Shown here: piece after piece, positions 1-7,779 of the stretch
How positions within the stretch are numbered: the first letter of the stretch is position 1
How the letters are laid out: each line of letters begins with the position of its first letter
From: Paenibacillus sp. LS1
GTDB taxonomy: Bacteria; Bacillota; Bacilli; Paenibacillales; Paenibacillaceae
Direction: 5' to 3'
Length of the DNA: 64,000 nucleotides
Assembly (NCBI RefSeq): GCF_026013365.1
Contig: NZ_JAPDOE010000003.1
Location: forward strand, 310,001 to 374,000
The notes under the pieces: model-generated
What the model was told of the DNA's origin: nothing
Databases searched by the model: none
What the model saw: the letters and a program-made list of their open reading frames with translations, nothing else
Made by a program: the position numbers and the translations under genes

Positions 1-183
1 TCGCCCCGACGCATGCAGGTTGGTCGGCAGCAGACGACCAATCGCTTGCGAGAGCAAGCTTTTGCCGCTACCGCTCTGTCCAACCAATGCCATGAATTCA
101 CCTTCACGAACAGCCAGCGAGACTTGATCTACAATCGTACGATCCCGACTGGAGATGCTCAATTCCTCAATGGAGAGAATCAT
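1..183 (-). CDS. nikD: Nickel/peptide-type ABC transporter ATPase, N-terminal part (runs off the window)
   Basis: This is the first 61 codons of an ABC ATPase, open to the window edge. The ATG overlaps the stop of the preceding permease gene as ATGA, so the gene is translated as part of the same operon. The start reads MILSIEELSISSRD and the Walker A motif GQSGSGKS is complete. It would power import through the two permeases just upstream in the operon. The NikD/OppD family is inferred from operon position and this motif; the signature and Walker B motifs lie outside the window. Confidence 0.85.
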   Translation of the reverse strand, partial: MILSIEELSISSRDRTIVDQVSLAVREGEFMALVGQSGSGKSLLSQAIGRLLPTNLHASGR

Positions 184-1034
184 GGCTGCACCTCCTTCTT
201 CACGTCAAACCGGTCTCGCAGATAGTCGCCCAGCATGTTCGCAAGCAGCACTACCGAGACAATGGCGAGACCAGGATAGATCATCAGCTCTGGCCGAGAC
301 TGGAAGTAAGGCCGTGAGTCATTCAGCATCGCACCCCATTCAGGTGTTGGCGGCTGTGCGCCAAGGCCGATGTAGGACAACGATGAGATAAGCAGAATAA
401 TTTTGCCCAGATCAAGACTGGCTAACACGAGCACATGGCCTGCGATATGCGGAAGCAGATGTTTTCTCATGATATGACCATCCGAAAGTCCGTTGGTCCG
501 GGCGATGCGAATGTAATCCTTTTGGGACTCCGATAAAACTGTACTCCGAACGAGACGGGCGTAACTGACCCACTTCACGATCACAATTGCTAACACCAGA
601 TTACCGATTCCCGCGCCAAGCAGGCCACTGAGCACAATCGCCACGATGGTATCAGGAAAAGCGAGAAAAGCATCAGCGATTCGCATGAACAACTTATCGA
701 CCCAGCCACGTTTGTAACCCGCAATCAAGCCAAACGGAATGCCGATAAGCAATGCAGCACCGAGTGCCAGCAAGCTATAACCCAGTGTTTGGCCGCCGCC
801 AAGCAGCAGACGTGTCAGTACATCGCGGCCTAGATGGTCGGTGCCGAACGGATGAAGAGCACTTGCGCCCTGCAATCGTCCGCGTAGATCCGTTAAGGTG
901 TGATCATGTTTCAAGTATAAAAAGGCATATAAGGAGGCCGCGATGACAAGCAGTGCAAACAGCAGACCAATGATCGCCTGCCAGCTATGTTTTTTAGATT
1001 TTGTAGGCGAAATGGGCAGGGAAGTGGTTTTCAT
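180..1034 (-). CDS. nikC: Nickel/peptide-type ABC transporter permease, NikC/DppC family
   Basis: A 284-residue inner-membrane permease of the nickel/dipeptide/oligopeptide importers. A transmembrane segment lies at about residues 19-42 and is followed by a short extracytoplasmic stretch with the family motif HPFGTDHLGRDVLTRLL. The C-terminal half holds the binding-protein-dependent transport domain, with the EAA-type loop around SESQKDYIRIARTNGLSD, where the ATPase docks. The gene overlaps nikB by four bases (ATGA) and the ATPase gene by four bases, so it is one translationally coupled operon. Whether the cargo is nickel, zinc, a metal-opine chelate or a peptide cannot be told from the permease alone. 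The Zur-type control upstream favours a zinc-related substrate. Confidence 0.88.
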   Translation of the reverse strand: MKTTSLPISPTKSKKHSWQAIIGLLFALLVIAASLYAFLYLKHDHTLTDLRGRLQGASALHPFGTDHLGRDVLTRLLLGGGQTLGYSLLALGAALLIGIPFGLIAGYKRGWVDKLFMRIADAFLAFPDTIVAIVLSGLLGAGIGNLVLAIVIVKWVSYARLVRSTVLSESQKDYIRIARTNGLSDGHIMRKHLLPHIAGHVLVLASLDLGKIILLISSLSYIGLGAQPPTPEWGAMLNDSRPYFQSRPELMIYPGLAIVSVVLLANMLGDYLRDRFDVKKEVQP

Positions 1035-1978
1035 CGGTGGGCCTCCTTTTCCTTCAGTTTCATTTCAGGATTCAAATAACGATAAGATAGATCAACCGCC
1101 GTATTCACGAGGAATACCACGATAGCCATGATCAGAATATAACCCTGGATCGTTGGATAATCACGCTGACGGATAGCGTCGACAACGAGCTTGCCGATAC
1201 CCGGATAAGCGAACAACACTTCAATCACGACAACTCCGCCAATCAGGCTGCCGAGACTTACGCCAAATACCGTAATGACAGGCGGAAGACTATGCCGAAA
1301 CGCGTGTAGCATGAAGATCCGGCTTTCGGATAACCCTCTTGCCCGGGCGGACCGAACGAACTCCTGACTGAGTGAATCTAGCAGGCTGGAACGCAAAAGA
1401 CGCACATAAACGCTGGAGATGGCAAGTCCCAGCGTCAGAGATGGCAGAATAAGTGAGGTGAATCCATCCCGGCCCATGGTCGGCAGATTGCCAAAGCGTA
1501 CGCCGAACATGTCGATCAGGATCAGACCCAGCCAGAAGCTCGGCACCGCGGCACCCACAATGGAGAGCATGCGGCTGCCGCGGTCAATCCAACTACCACG
1601 ATGGAGTGCTGATAGCGAGCCGAGCGGGATCGCTATAACGAGCATGACCAGAAGTGCGCCAATCGTCAGTTCAGCCGTAGCTGGCAGCGCACGCATCAGG
1701 GTCTGCATAACAGGCTGGCCTGTTGAATACGACACGCCGAAGTCGAGTCGAACGAAATCGAGCAACCAGTTGCCGAACTGGACAGGAAGCGAATCATTGA
1801 AGCCCATTTCTTCGCGTACAGCTTCGACCTGCTCCTGACTAACAGACAGTTCGTCCACGTTCAGGATCGTCAGCACCGGATCACCGGGAGCCAGACGAAT
1901 GAACAGAAAGCTCACAAACATAATGAACAACAAAAAGATAAATACCTCCAGGAACTTTCGAAGCAAAATGCGAAACAT
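1031..1978 (-). CDS. nikB: Nickel/peptide-type ABC transporter permease, NikB/DppB family
   Basis: A 315-residue permease that pairs with the NikC-like protein. It opens with an N-terminal membrane helix (residues 9-28) ending in the family motif FIRLAPGDP. It carries the transport domain with the EAA loop SLSQEFVRSARARGLSESRI and several further helices, and its length is normal for the family. Its ATG overlaps the nikA stop codon as TAATG. The substrate is undefined by sequence. Context (a Zur-type promoter and a lipoprotein binding subunit) suggests metal or metallophore import. Confidence 0.88.
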   Translation of the reverse strand: MFRILLRKFLEVFIFLLFIMFVSFLFIRLAPGDPVLTILNVDELSVSQEQVEAVREEMGFNDSLPVQFGNWLLDFVRLDFGVSYSTGQPVMQTLMRALPATAELTIGALLVMLVIAIPLGSLSALHRGSWIDRGSRMLSIVGAAVPSFWLGLILIDMFGVRFGNLPTMGRDGFTSLILPSLTLGLAISSVYVRLLRSSLLDSLSQEFVRSARARGLSESRIFMLHAFRHSLPPVITVFGVSLGSLIGGVVVIEVLFAYPGIGKLVVDAIRQRDYPTIQGYILIMAIVVFLVNTAVDLSYRYLNPEMKLKEKEAHR

Positions 1979-3528
1979 TACATCACATCCAGCTTATTGG
2001 TAATCATGTAATATTCACTGCGAGTGGTAAGCCAGTTCTTGATCTTCTTACCGTTGTAGGCAACGATTGTACCTGGATGCAGCACGAATGAGTTCAGCAC
2101 GTTGTCATGCACGTAGTTGGCTGCCTTCTCGGCAAGTTCTGCGCGTTTCTCCGGTGCAACTGTGAGATTCAATTCGTCGATGATCTTGGTCAACTCCGGA
2201 TCTTCCGATCCGCTGAAGTTAAGAGCACCCTTCGGATGGTATGTTGCATTCAGGTAATAGCCTGCATCCCCACGCGGAGCCGTCAAATTACTGTACGTCG
2301 CAATATCCCAGTCACGGTTGGATGCCATATAATCTTCTGGCGTGTCAATCTGGCGAATCTGCACGTCGATACCGATCTTCTTCGCATCAGATTGGAACAC
2401 TTGAGCAATTAGTGGCAGATCGGCACGAGCCGAATACGTCAGCAGCGTCAACTGCAACGGTTTGCCGTCCTTGGTCATCACGCCGTTTTGCTGCGTGTAC
2501 CCTGCTTCGTTGAGGTATTTTACAGCGACATCAGCTCCGGATTCCGTTGCTGTATCCGTATAGGTTGGCGCGAATGGCAGCGATGGCAAGAACGGGCCGA
2601 TAGCAGCTTCGCCATATCCTAGCAGGATCGTATCCACGATGCCCTGACGGTCAATCAGCGCGTCCAGCGCACGACGAACATTGAGGTCCTTCATACTCTC
2701 CCGCTGCATGTTCATCGTTAGCTGATGCACGCGGAACGTCGATGTAGACTCCACCTTCATTCCGTCCATCGCTTTGAGCGATTCGAGGCTCTCGACTTCA
2801 GGACGGTATACGATATCTACCTGCCCAGATTTGAGCGCTAGTGTGCGGGCATTGGCATCTTCATTGAATGAGAACGTGATGGAATCCAGAGGCGATGCTC
2901 CGTCCCAATATTCATCATAGCGATCCAGTTCCAGCTTGCTGCCTGGGGTAAAAGAAGTCAGTTTAAACGGGCCCGTACCAATGGGCTTGTTCACAATGTC
3001 CGGCTCACTCACGTCGATAATCGCCGTGTTGGGATTCACCAGTTCCGAAGCGAACTCCGGGAACGGCTGAGTTGTAGTGATCTCCAGCTTGTCGCCCTCG
3101 GCTTCAATCGTATCGATCTTCAGCGCGTTCTGGATGGCTACATTCTCTTCCAGTGCCCGCTCAAGGGATGCCTTAACGGATTCACCCGTCATTGGCTTGC
3201 CGTTCTGGAAGGTCACATCATCTCGCAGGTCGATCGTCCAATGCTGACCGTCTTCGCTCTCCCAGCTCTCGGCGAGCCATGGAGCAACCGTCAAGTTCTC
3301 TTCATCGAGACGAACCAGCGTTTCCGTAATGCCCGCGCGCAGCGGCACATAGCTGGAATCCACATGTGGATCTAGCGAACTCGTGGAGAAGTTATATAGG
3401 AAGTGAACATTTTTATTATCGGTGGATGGTTGCGCAGCGGGACTGGACTCAGATGATCCGCAGGCGCTCAACAGTCCAGCGCTCAAGGCCAAGGAGACCA
3501 GCGCTAGCAGTGGCGTCTTTTTATTCAA
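1978..3528 (-). CDS. nikA: Nickel/peptide-type extracellular solute-binding lipoprotein, NikA/OppA family
   Basis: A 516-residue lipoprotein of the SBP_bac_5 family, which captures substrate outside the membrane and delivers it to NikBC. The signal peptide ends in the lipobox LSAC (Cys about residue 22). The family hallmarks follow: FSTSSLDPHVDSSY, PWLAESWESEDG, FQNGKPMTGESVKASLERA and IGTGPFKLTSF. The start is TTG, chosen because a GAGAGGGG ribosome binding site sits about eight bases upstream and no in-frame ATG or GTG lies between. It is the first gene of the operon and is preceded by a promoter overlapping Zur-type boxes, so it should be derepressed in zinc starvation. Opine-metallophore importers (Cnt type) use the same family; no metallophore synthesis genes lie upstream in this window. 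Confidence 0.88.
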   Translation of the reverse strand: MNKKTPLLALVSLALSAGLLSACGSSESSPAAQPSTDNKNVHFLYNFSTSSLDPHVDSSYVPLRAGITETLVRLDEENLTVAPWLAESWESEDGQHWTIDLRDDVTFQNGKPMTGESVKASLERALEENVAIQNALKIDTIEAEGDKLEITTTQPFPEFASELVNPNTAIIDVSEPDIVNKPIGTGPFKLTSFTPGSKLELDRYDEYWDGASPLDSITFSFNEDANARTLALKSGQVDIVYRPEVESLESLKAMDGMKVESTSTFRVHQLTMNMQRESMKDLNVRRALDALIDRQGIVDTILLGYGEAAIGPFLPSLPFAPTYTDTATESGADVAVKYLNEAGYTQQNGVMTKDGKPLQLTLLTYSARADLPLIAQVFQSDAKKIGIDVQIRQIDTPEDYMASNRDWDIATYSNLTAPRGDAGYYLNATYHPKGALNFSGSEDPELTKIIDELNLTVAPEKRAELAEKAANYVHDNVLNSFVLHPGTIVAYNGKKIKNWLTTRSEYYMITNKLDVM

Positions 3529-3549
3529 GGTAATGCCCCTCTCTCTTAA

Positions 3550-3564
3550 TCGTAATCATTATGA
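3550..3564 (-). promoter_or_regulatory. Second Zur-type box, downstream of the predicted start site
   Basis: It reads TCGTAATCATTATGA, 14 of 15 matches to the Zur core. It lies 38 bases from the first box, between the inferred transcription start and the nikA ribosome binding site, so it could act as a roadblock or auxiliary operator. Confidence 0.65.
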
Positions 3565-3581
3565 TCTAAACAATGAGTATT

Positions 3582-3610
3582 ATCATATCGTAATGATTAC
3601 GTTTTGACAA
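3582..3610 (-). promoter_or_regulatory. SigA-type promoter of the nik operon
   Basis: Read on the minus strand, TTGTCA (3605-3610) and TATGAT (3582-3587) are separated by exactly 17 bases. Each hexamer matches five of six consensus positions. The spacer is filled by a Zur-type box. Transcription should start near 3575, about 50 bases before the TTG start codon of nikA. Confidence 0.75.
3588..3602 (-). promoter_or_regulatory. Zur-type box inside the nik promoter spacer
   Basis: On the plus strand it reads TCGTAATGATTACGT, 14 of 15 matches to the Bacillus Zur core TCGTAATnATTACGA. The CG steps at both ends separate it from Fur (TGATAATnATTATCA) and PerR (TTATAATnATTATAA) boxes. Its place between -35 and -10 implies direct repression. 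Confidence 0.75.
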
Positions 3611-3633
3611 GAGTTATGTTGGTGATGGAACGA

Positions 3634-3665
3634 GAAAAAATCCGACTCTCGGATGAGAGCGGATT
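3634..3665 (-). terminator. Intrinsic terminator of the toxin-immunity transcript
   Basis: Arms AATCCG/CGGATT and CTCTC/GAGAG form a hairpin that on the minus strand is followed by a run of six T. It lies downstream of the gene ending at 3818 and insulates the nik promoter. Confidence 0.65.
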
Positions 3666-3817
3666 CTTCATGTTTTTTGTTACATATGAGGGCTTAATTA
3701 TGGTTTATTTCTGTTGCGCTAATTGTGTAAAAAGAGAGATTAATATAAAGTTACATGCCCTTCCAGCGAATGTGACCTAGCCCCTACCTTCATTAGTGCA
3801 TAAGGTTTAAATCTTAC

Positions 3818-4147
3818 CTAGAATATATAGAGTACCGTGTCTTCATTAATAAATGCATTAGGCAACACTTTTTGTAGATTCTCAATTCTCCCCTTCATAT
3901 ACTCTAAATCATTTCCATCCAAATTTTTTATTGACCATTCCTTCAAAAGCGCTAACTCAACTATTGCAGCTTCTAATTGGCTATAATTTATCTCAGATCC
4001 ATCTTGAATAATTGTTATTCCTAATTCATGTATTGCTTTCTCCCAATGTTCTTCATAGAAATCTTGAGTTGATATATTCTCACTGAGTGTCAGCTCTGAA
4101 TTCCGATCATTGATGTCACCGTTATATCTAAATAGACCTATGGACAT
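3818..4147 (-). CDS. Small acidic protein, presumed immunity partner of the adjacent toxin
   Basis: A 109-residue protein with no recognised family. It is rich in Asp and Glu, mostly helical in appearance, and has no signal peptide or membrane segment. Its ATG overlaps the stop codon of the WXG-type toxin gene (TAATG), the usual arrangement for a toxin and its cognate immunity gene. Acidic character and small size also fit immunity to a nuclease. The role is inferred from position only. Base composition is more AT-rich than the housekeeping genes nearby, as is usual for exchanged toxin cassettes. Confidence 0.55.
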   Translation of the reverse strand: MSIGLFRYNGDINDRNSELTLSENISTQDFYEEHWEKAIHELGITIIQDGSEINYSQLEAAIVELALLKEWSIKNLDGNDLEYMKGRIENLQKVLPNAFINEDTVLYIF

Positions 4148-5340
4148 TATTCTTTCCCTCCAAATTCAGCTGAAAAATTGTAATCCGGATATTTAGTTTT
4201 TAAGTTATTTAGTTCATTTTGAACTGCCGACCTTAACTTTGGAGTATCTGCATCAATTCTGAACACATACTTTCTAATGTTCGTTATATCCTCAAATAAG
4301 GGAACATCTTGAGAAACAGAACTGGACAGTTTCACTTCCGTTTGTTGAAGGGCTGTTATTCTGTTCGAACCCTTTTTAAATATCTGTTTAAGTGCCCATT
4401 GTTCTTCAGTTTGCGGAACATTGGGGTTATCCATGTACAATTTCTTCGCCGACTTATCCTCATATATTATTTTGTTTTTTAAATCTACCTCGTCAATTTC
4501 ACTATTTAACTTACCATGAATGTTAACCTCTTTATAAGACTCTTGCTTAACTGGAAGTGGAGAAGATGGCCCTACCACTTTGCCATTCTTCGCCTTTGCA
4601 GCCTCAATATGCTGCTTAATCTTCGCCACAGCAGGATTAGAAGCTGGCAATCGATAAGGCCCTTTACCACCCGGCATGCTCCCACGAACCATCTGAATCG
4701 CCATGAATATCTGACTAAACTTCAGAGAGGTCACCATCATCTGAGCATACTTATCTGATACAGGCTCTCCCGTAGTAGGATGAATACCCATCTCAAACGC
4801 CTTGATCTGTAACGCAAAAATATCTTCCCCAGGCGGTTCAACGTTCACAGCTTGCATTCGATTAAAGTCCAGATTTCCCTGATCCCTCTGATAAGCCTGA
4901 AGAGCAGCCTGATCCGCAACACCATTCTCGTTGACAGGCATCCATACCAATTTACCGAACATATTGATTTGCGCCATCCGATAGCCCTTATCACCCGAAC
5001 CTGAATCACCTGTTGATTTGGTCATCACAGCTGCGGCACCTACTGCTCCAATTGCACCACCCAGACTTACCTTCTGAGCATCTGCATCTTGGAAACGCGT
5101 GGCGATATCCTTCAATTCCTTGGATGTATTCACCATACTCTCCAGCGCTTTATCCAGTATAGGTCGTGACTGCTCGAACTCATAGTAAAATCGCTCCTGC
5201 GTCGCGCCCATCCACATCATCTGAACGAACATGATCTGTCTCGTCAGATCACTTCGTATACTCTCCAACTGTTGTCTGGCTTGATCCACCTGATTCGATA
5301 CATGATGTAGTTGTTCAGGGGTAACTTTGATTGTACTCAT
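4147..5340 (-). CDS. WXG100-type polymorphic toxin with variable C-terminal domain
   Basis: A 397-residue protein in three parts. Residues 1-90 are a helical hairpin like WXG100/ESX substrates, with the W-x-G turn as WMG at residues 43-45, which points to export by a type VII (Yuk/Ess) system. The middle part (about 115-230) resembles a pre-toxin module and contains GIHPTTGEPVSDKYAQ. The C-terminal part, from about residue 280, is Lys- and Glu-rich. It contains EIDEVDLKNKIIYEDKSAKK, an acidic E/D/E-x-K arrangement reminiscent of PD-(D/E)xK nucleases. The coding sequence becomes distinctly AT-rich in that last third. No secretion machinery is in the window. Nuclease activity is a guess from the motif. 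Confidence 0.65.
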   Translation of the reverse strand: MSTIKVTPEQLHHVSNQVDQARQQLESIRSDLTRQIMFVQMMWMGATQERFYYEFEQSRPILDKALESMVNTSKELKDIATRFQDADAQKVSLGGAIGAVGAAAVMTKSTGDSGSGDKGYRMAQINMFGKLVWMPVNENGVADQAALQAYQRDQGNLDFNRMQAVNVEPPGEDIFALQIKAFEMGIHPTTGEPVSDKYAQMMVTSLKFSQIFMAIQMVRGSMPGGKGPYRLPASNPAVAKIKQHIEAAKAKNGKVVGPSSPLPVKQESYKEVNIHGKLNSEIDEVDLKNKIIYEDKSAKKLYMDNPNVPQTEEQWALKQIFKKGSNRITALQQTEVKLSSSVSQDVPLFEDITNIRKYVFRIDADTPKLRSAVQNELNNLKTKYPDYNFSAEFGGKE

Positions 5341-5525
5341 ACGTTTCTCCGCTCATTCGAAATAGGATTATCCTATGTTAGCAGAAGTTTAATATGTAAA
5401 CTATCCGGCTAACATCCTGATTTCACCAACGTAAAAACACAAGCTGTGCTCCTCATCGGTGCTATGGTCCTATATGCATATACCCACTTCAAGGCATATC
5501 CTACCATTTTCAGTAAATACCTCTC

Positions 5526-6329
5526 CTACTTCATTTCCTCCAACATCACCCGATACCGCCCAATCTGCTCCACCGTCGCCTCTTCCCGCAATGATTCCAA
5601 CAATGCCGTGCACCTTATAAAATACCGATCCATTCCAAGCTTATGCGCTAACCTGATTGCCTTCAAAATGAACTCCACGGCCCCCTGTGGTCTTCCCATC
5701 CACTGTTCATACAAAGCCCGCTGATAAAAGTAATGGTACGTATCATCGTTGTTTAAAGAATTCATTTCTCTGCCAACACCCTGTATCTGATCCTCGAACA
5801 CATGTAATACCCGATCAATCTGCCATCTATGCCGCACTGCTGCTTCCGTAATCACTTTAAGACCCGCTAACCATTCCTCAGGATGCTCAAGCAAAAAGTT
5901 CACAAACTCCTCCAGCAGTTGCACCTGCCCGGCTTCAATCTCAAGAGCATACCGATTCACCTGTGCCTTATGCTTGAACTCCTGCGCCACTTGCATGCCT
6001 ACCTCATCCAAATCCTCCATCCATCCCAGTTCTGCATATTGATCGATACATGCTCGCGCCTGATCTACCTGCCCCATCTTCTGGTGAGCCATGCCCCGCA
6101 TTAGGTGACTGAACCCGTAATAGTAGACCAAGGGCCGCTCGATGTGTATATGTGGTGCAGGCACTCCCTTTGATTGATACTCCTGCCGCTCTTCATGGAT
6201 AGACTCAACACATTGATATAACATGTCCGCCCTCTCCATCACCTTGTTCCAATTTTCAAAAGCCACAGCCATCTCCAACATTTCAACAATGATGTCAGGT
6301 TTGAGTGATTTTAGGATATATTTCCGCAA
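5526..6329 (-). CDS. Helical-repeat (TPR-like) protein of unknown function
   Basis: A 267-residue soluble protein made of helical pairs that look like tetratricopeptide repeats. Examples are RPLVYYYGFSHLMRGMAHQK followed by MGQVDQARACIDQYAELGW, and YFYQRALYEQWMGRPQGAVE. It resembles the repeat domain found C-terminal to a DNA-binding domain in XRE/PlcR-type regulators, but no helix-turn-helix precedes it in any frame. It may be a free-standing partner or sensor. The ribosome binding site AGGAGG lies just upstream of the ATG. It is transcribed away from the XRE regulator at 6548, with which it shares a divergent intergenic region. Confidence 0.55.
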   Translation of the reverse strand: MRKYILKSLKPDIIVEMLEMAVAFENWNKVMERADMLYQCVESIHEERQEYQSKGVPAPHIHIERPLVYYYGFSHLMRGMAHQKMGQVDQARACIDQYAELGWMEDLDEVGMQVAQEFKHKAQVNRYALEIEAGQVQLLEEFVNFLLEHPEEWLAGLKVITEAAVRHRWQIDRVLHVFEDQIQGVGREMNSLNNDDTYHYFYQRALYEQWMGRPQGAVEFILKAIRLAHKLGMDRYFIRCTALLESLREEATVEQIGRYRVMLEEMK

Positions 6330-6517
6330 AGATAGTTCCTCCTTCTATGTAAGTTTAGGGATACTAAAACAAGTCAATTTTACGGTCACAAAAAACATTT
6401 TGTTCGATTTGCTTTTAGAAACTCCAAAGAAGTAGTACAATAAATTAAATATAGTACTTAATTGCAGTTATTTCAATATTTTTTACCGCCTTTGTATCTC
6501 TGCTAATTACATCAATA

Positions 6518-6538
6518 CTCTCCTAACCTTTAGGAGAG
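6518..6538 (+). promoter_or_regulatory. Perfect 9-bp inverted repeat overlapping the ribosome binding site of the XRE gene
   Basis: CTCTCCTAA, a three-base loop (CCT), then TTAGGAGAG. The right arm contains the AGGAGAG ribosome binding site of the regulator at 6548. It can be read as an operator for the regulator itself or as an RNA hairpin hiding the ribosome binding site. Confidence 0.6.
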
Positions 6539-6547
6539 GTGGTTATT

Positions 6548-6895
6548 ATGACAACATTACGGAATTCGGTTGGTGAACGTATCAGGGCAATTCGTAAAGC
6601 TAAAGGCTTGACACAACAACAACTTGCAGAGCTTGCGGGCTTGGATGATGCATACATCGGGTCTGTAGAGCGAGGAGAAAGAAATTTTTCAATAGACACA
6701 TTGGAAAAGATAGTTATCGGCTTAAAGGTCTCTGCCCATAATTTATTTGATTTTCCTCTAGCTGAACATGGTGAAGAGATTGATCGGAAGAAAGCAGTAG
6801 ATGAATATATCATCTTGATCAGTGAGCTAAATTCAAGCCAGATTAAATCTATTAACAAGATTGTAAGCGAAGTCAAAAATGTTATTAAATATTAA
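6548..6895 (+). CDS. XRE-family helix-turn-helix regulator
   Basis: A 115-residue cytoplasmic DNA-binding protein. Residues about 9-65 form a classic XRE domain (GERIRAIRKAKGLTQQQLAE, then YIGSVERGERNFSIDTLEKI), similar in size and style to restriction-modification controller (C) proteins and SinR-type repressors. The C-terminal 45 residues are a short helical tail. The ATG at 6548 is preferred over a GTG at 6539 because AGGAGAG lies eight to ten bases before the ATG and would overlap the GTG. It converges on the AT-rich gene cluster and shares its base composition, so it is the likely regulator of the island. Its own 5' region carries a perfect inverted repeat suited to autoregulation. Confidence 0.85.
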   Translation: MTTLRNSVGERIRAIRKAKGLTQQQLAELAGLDDAYIGSVERGERNFSIDTLEKIVIGLKVSAHNLFDFPLAEHGEEIDRKKAVDEYIILISELNSSQIKSINKIVSEVKNVIKY

Positions 6896-6908
6896 GTTTA
6901 TAACTTAT

Positions 6909-6943
6909 AAAAAAAGATGAGCCCTGATTTTTCAGGCTCATCT
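6909..6943 (-). terminator. Intrinsic terminator at the end of the nucleotidyltransferase/dGTPase transcript
   Basis: Arms AGATGAGC/GCTCATCT and CTGA/TCAG with one bulged base form the stem. On the minus strand it is followed by seven T. It lies between the convergent XRE gene and the gene ending at 7032, with its T-run pointing towards the XRE gene. Confidence 0.75.
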
Positions 6944-7031
6944 AACATCATTTACAGTACCGAAATACTCATTCTTTATACATAACAATACACTATTATA
7001 GGCAGGTTTAATTTATATGAGTGGGCATCTT

Positions 7032-7751
7032 CTAATTTAATCTAAAAGAAGATATAGTAGTTAATTCATATTTAATATCCTCATAACTCAGCCTTGATTC
7101 TTTATAGTGAGCTATCTGTATTTTATAAAGATCAGAAATTATATGTTCTTCTTCTAATATTATTAATTTTTCAAACTCAGTAATGAGTTGTTCTGAATAA
7201 TTAAGACTATACTTCTTCTTGAAAATCATAGCCCTGAGTAAATTAAGTTTCTTTTGGGGGTTATCTTGTAATACAATATCAATTACCTTTTTTTCTAAAG
7301 ATTCATTTAACTCATTAAAGTATAGTATTTCTTTATTATAGTTATATACAATACCATCTACATTGAGATAAACAGTTTTAGTGAGATTTTCTTCACTTGG
7401 TACAACTTTTTTCTCTTTAAATGCCCACGTATTGTTCATGTCCCAAATATCAAATTCTATGTTATCAATAAGGACTTTGAATCCACCAAAGCGATTCTTT
7501 CTATAAGAATATTTTTCTATTAAGTTTGTGAAGTCAAATTTCGAATCATTTAAATCCGGATCAAATTTTATAGCTATATCAAAATCTCTTGGTAAAGAAT
7601 TATACCCACTATTAATATAGCAATCACGTATAGATCCTCCAAAAAACAAAAGGTCTCCTATTTCGGACAATGAAGTAATAAAATTACTAGCTTCGATATA
7701 ATCTTCTAGCAATAAAGTTATTTGATTTTTAATTTGAACATTGGTGTTCAT
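7032..7751 (-). CDS. Pol-beta-fold nucleotidyltransferase (CCA-adding/poly(A) polymerase-like head)
   Basis: A 239-residue protein whose N-terminal 115 residues carry the nucleotidyltransferase signature. LLFFGGSIRDCYI gives the GG-xx-R(D) motif, LPRDFDIAI the paired metal-binding Asp residues, and EFDIWDMN the third acidic position. This layout matches class II CCA-adding/poly(A) polymerases more than CD-NTases. It is far shorter than a tRNA nucleotidyltransferase, lacking most of the neck, body and tail; the remaining 120 residues are helical and Lys/Glu-rich. It should transfer a nucleotide to RNA, a protein or a small molecule; the target is unknown. It lies 28 bases after the dGTPase and is co-transcribed. 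The sequence is strongly AT-rich. Confidence 0.72.
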   Translation of the reverse strand: MNTNVQIKNQITLLLEDYIEASNFITSLSEIGDLLFFGGSIRDCYINSGYNSLPRDFDIAIKFDPDLNDSKFDFTNLIEKYSYRKNRFGGFKVLIDNIEFDIWDMNNTWAFKEKKVVPSEENLTKTVYLNVDGIVYNYNKEILYFNELNESLEKKVIDIVLQDNPQKKLNLLRAMIFKKKYSLNYSEQLITEFEKLIILEEEHIISDLYKIQIAHYKESRLSYEDIKYELTTISSFRLN

Positions 7752-7779
7752 GTGATCACCTTTTTTTATTAGTTATATA

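Noticed and set aside
3550..3602. Fur or PerR boxes upstream of nikA
   Set aside because: The outer CG steps (TCGTAAT / ATTACG) fit Zur, while Fur and PerR boxes need TGATAAT or TTATAAT.
6539..6547. GTG at 6539 as start of the XRE regulator
   Set aside because: It would overlap its own ribosome binding site; the ATG at 6548 is spaced correctly.
7032..7751. CD-NTase of a CBASS operon
   Set aside because: The GGSIRD/PRDFD layout is of the CCA/poly(A) polymerase type, and no CBASS effector gene is adjacent.
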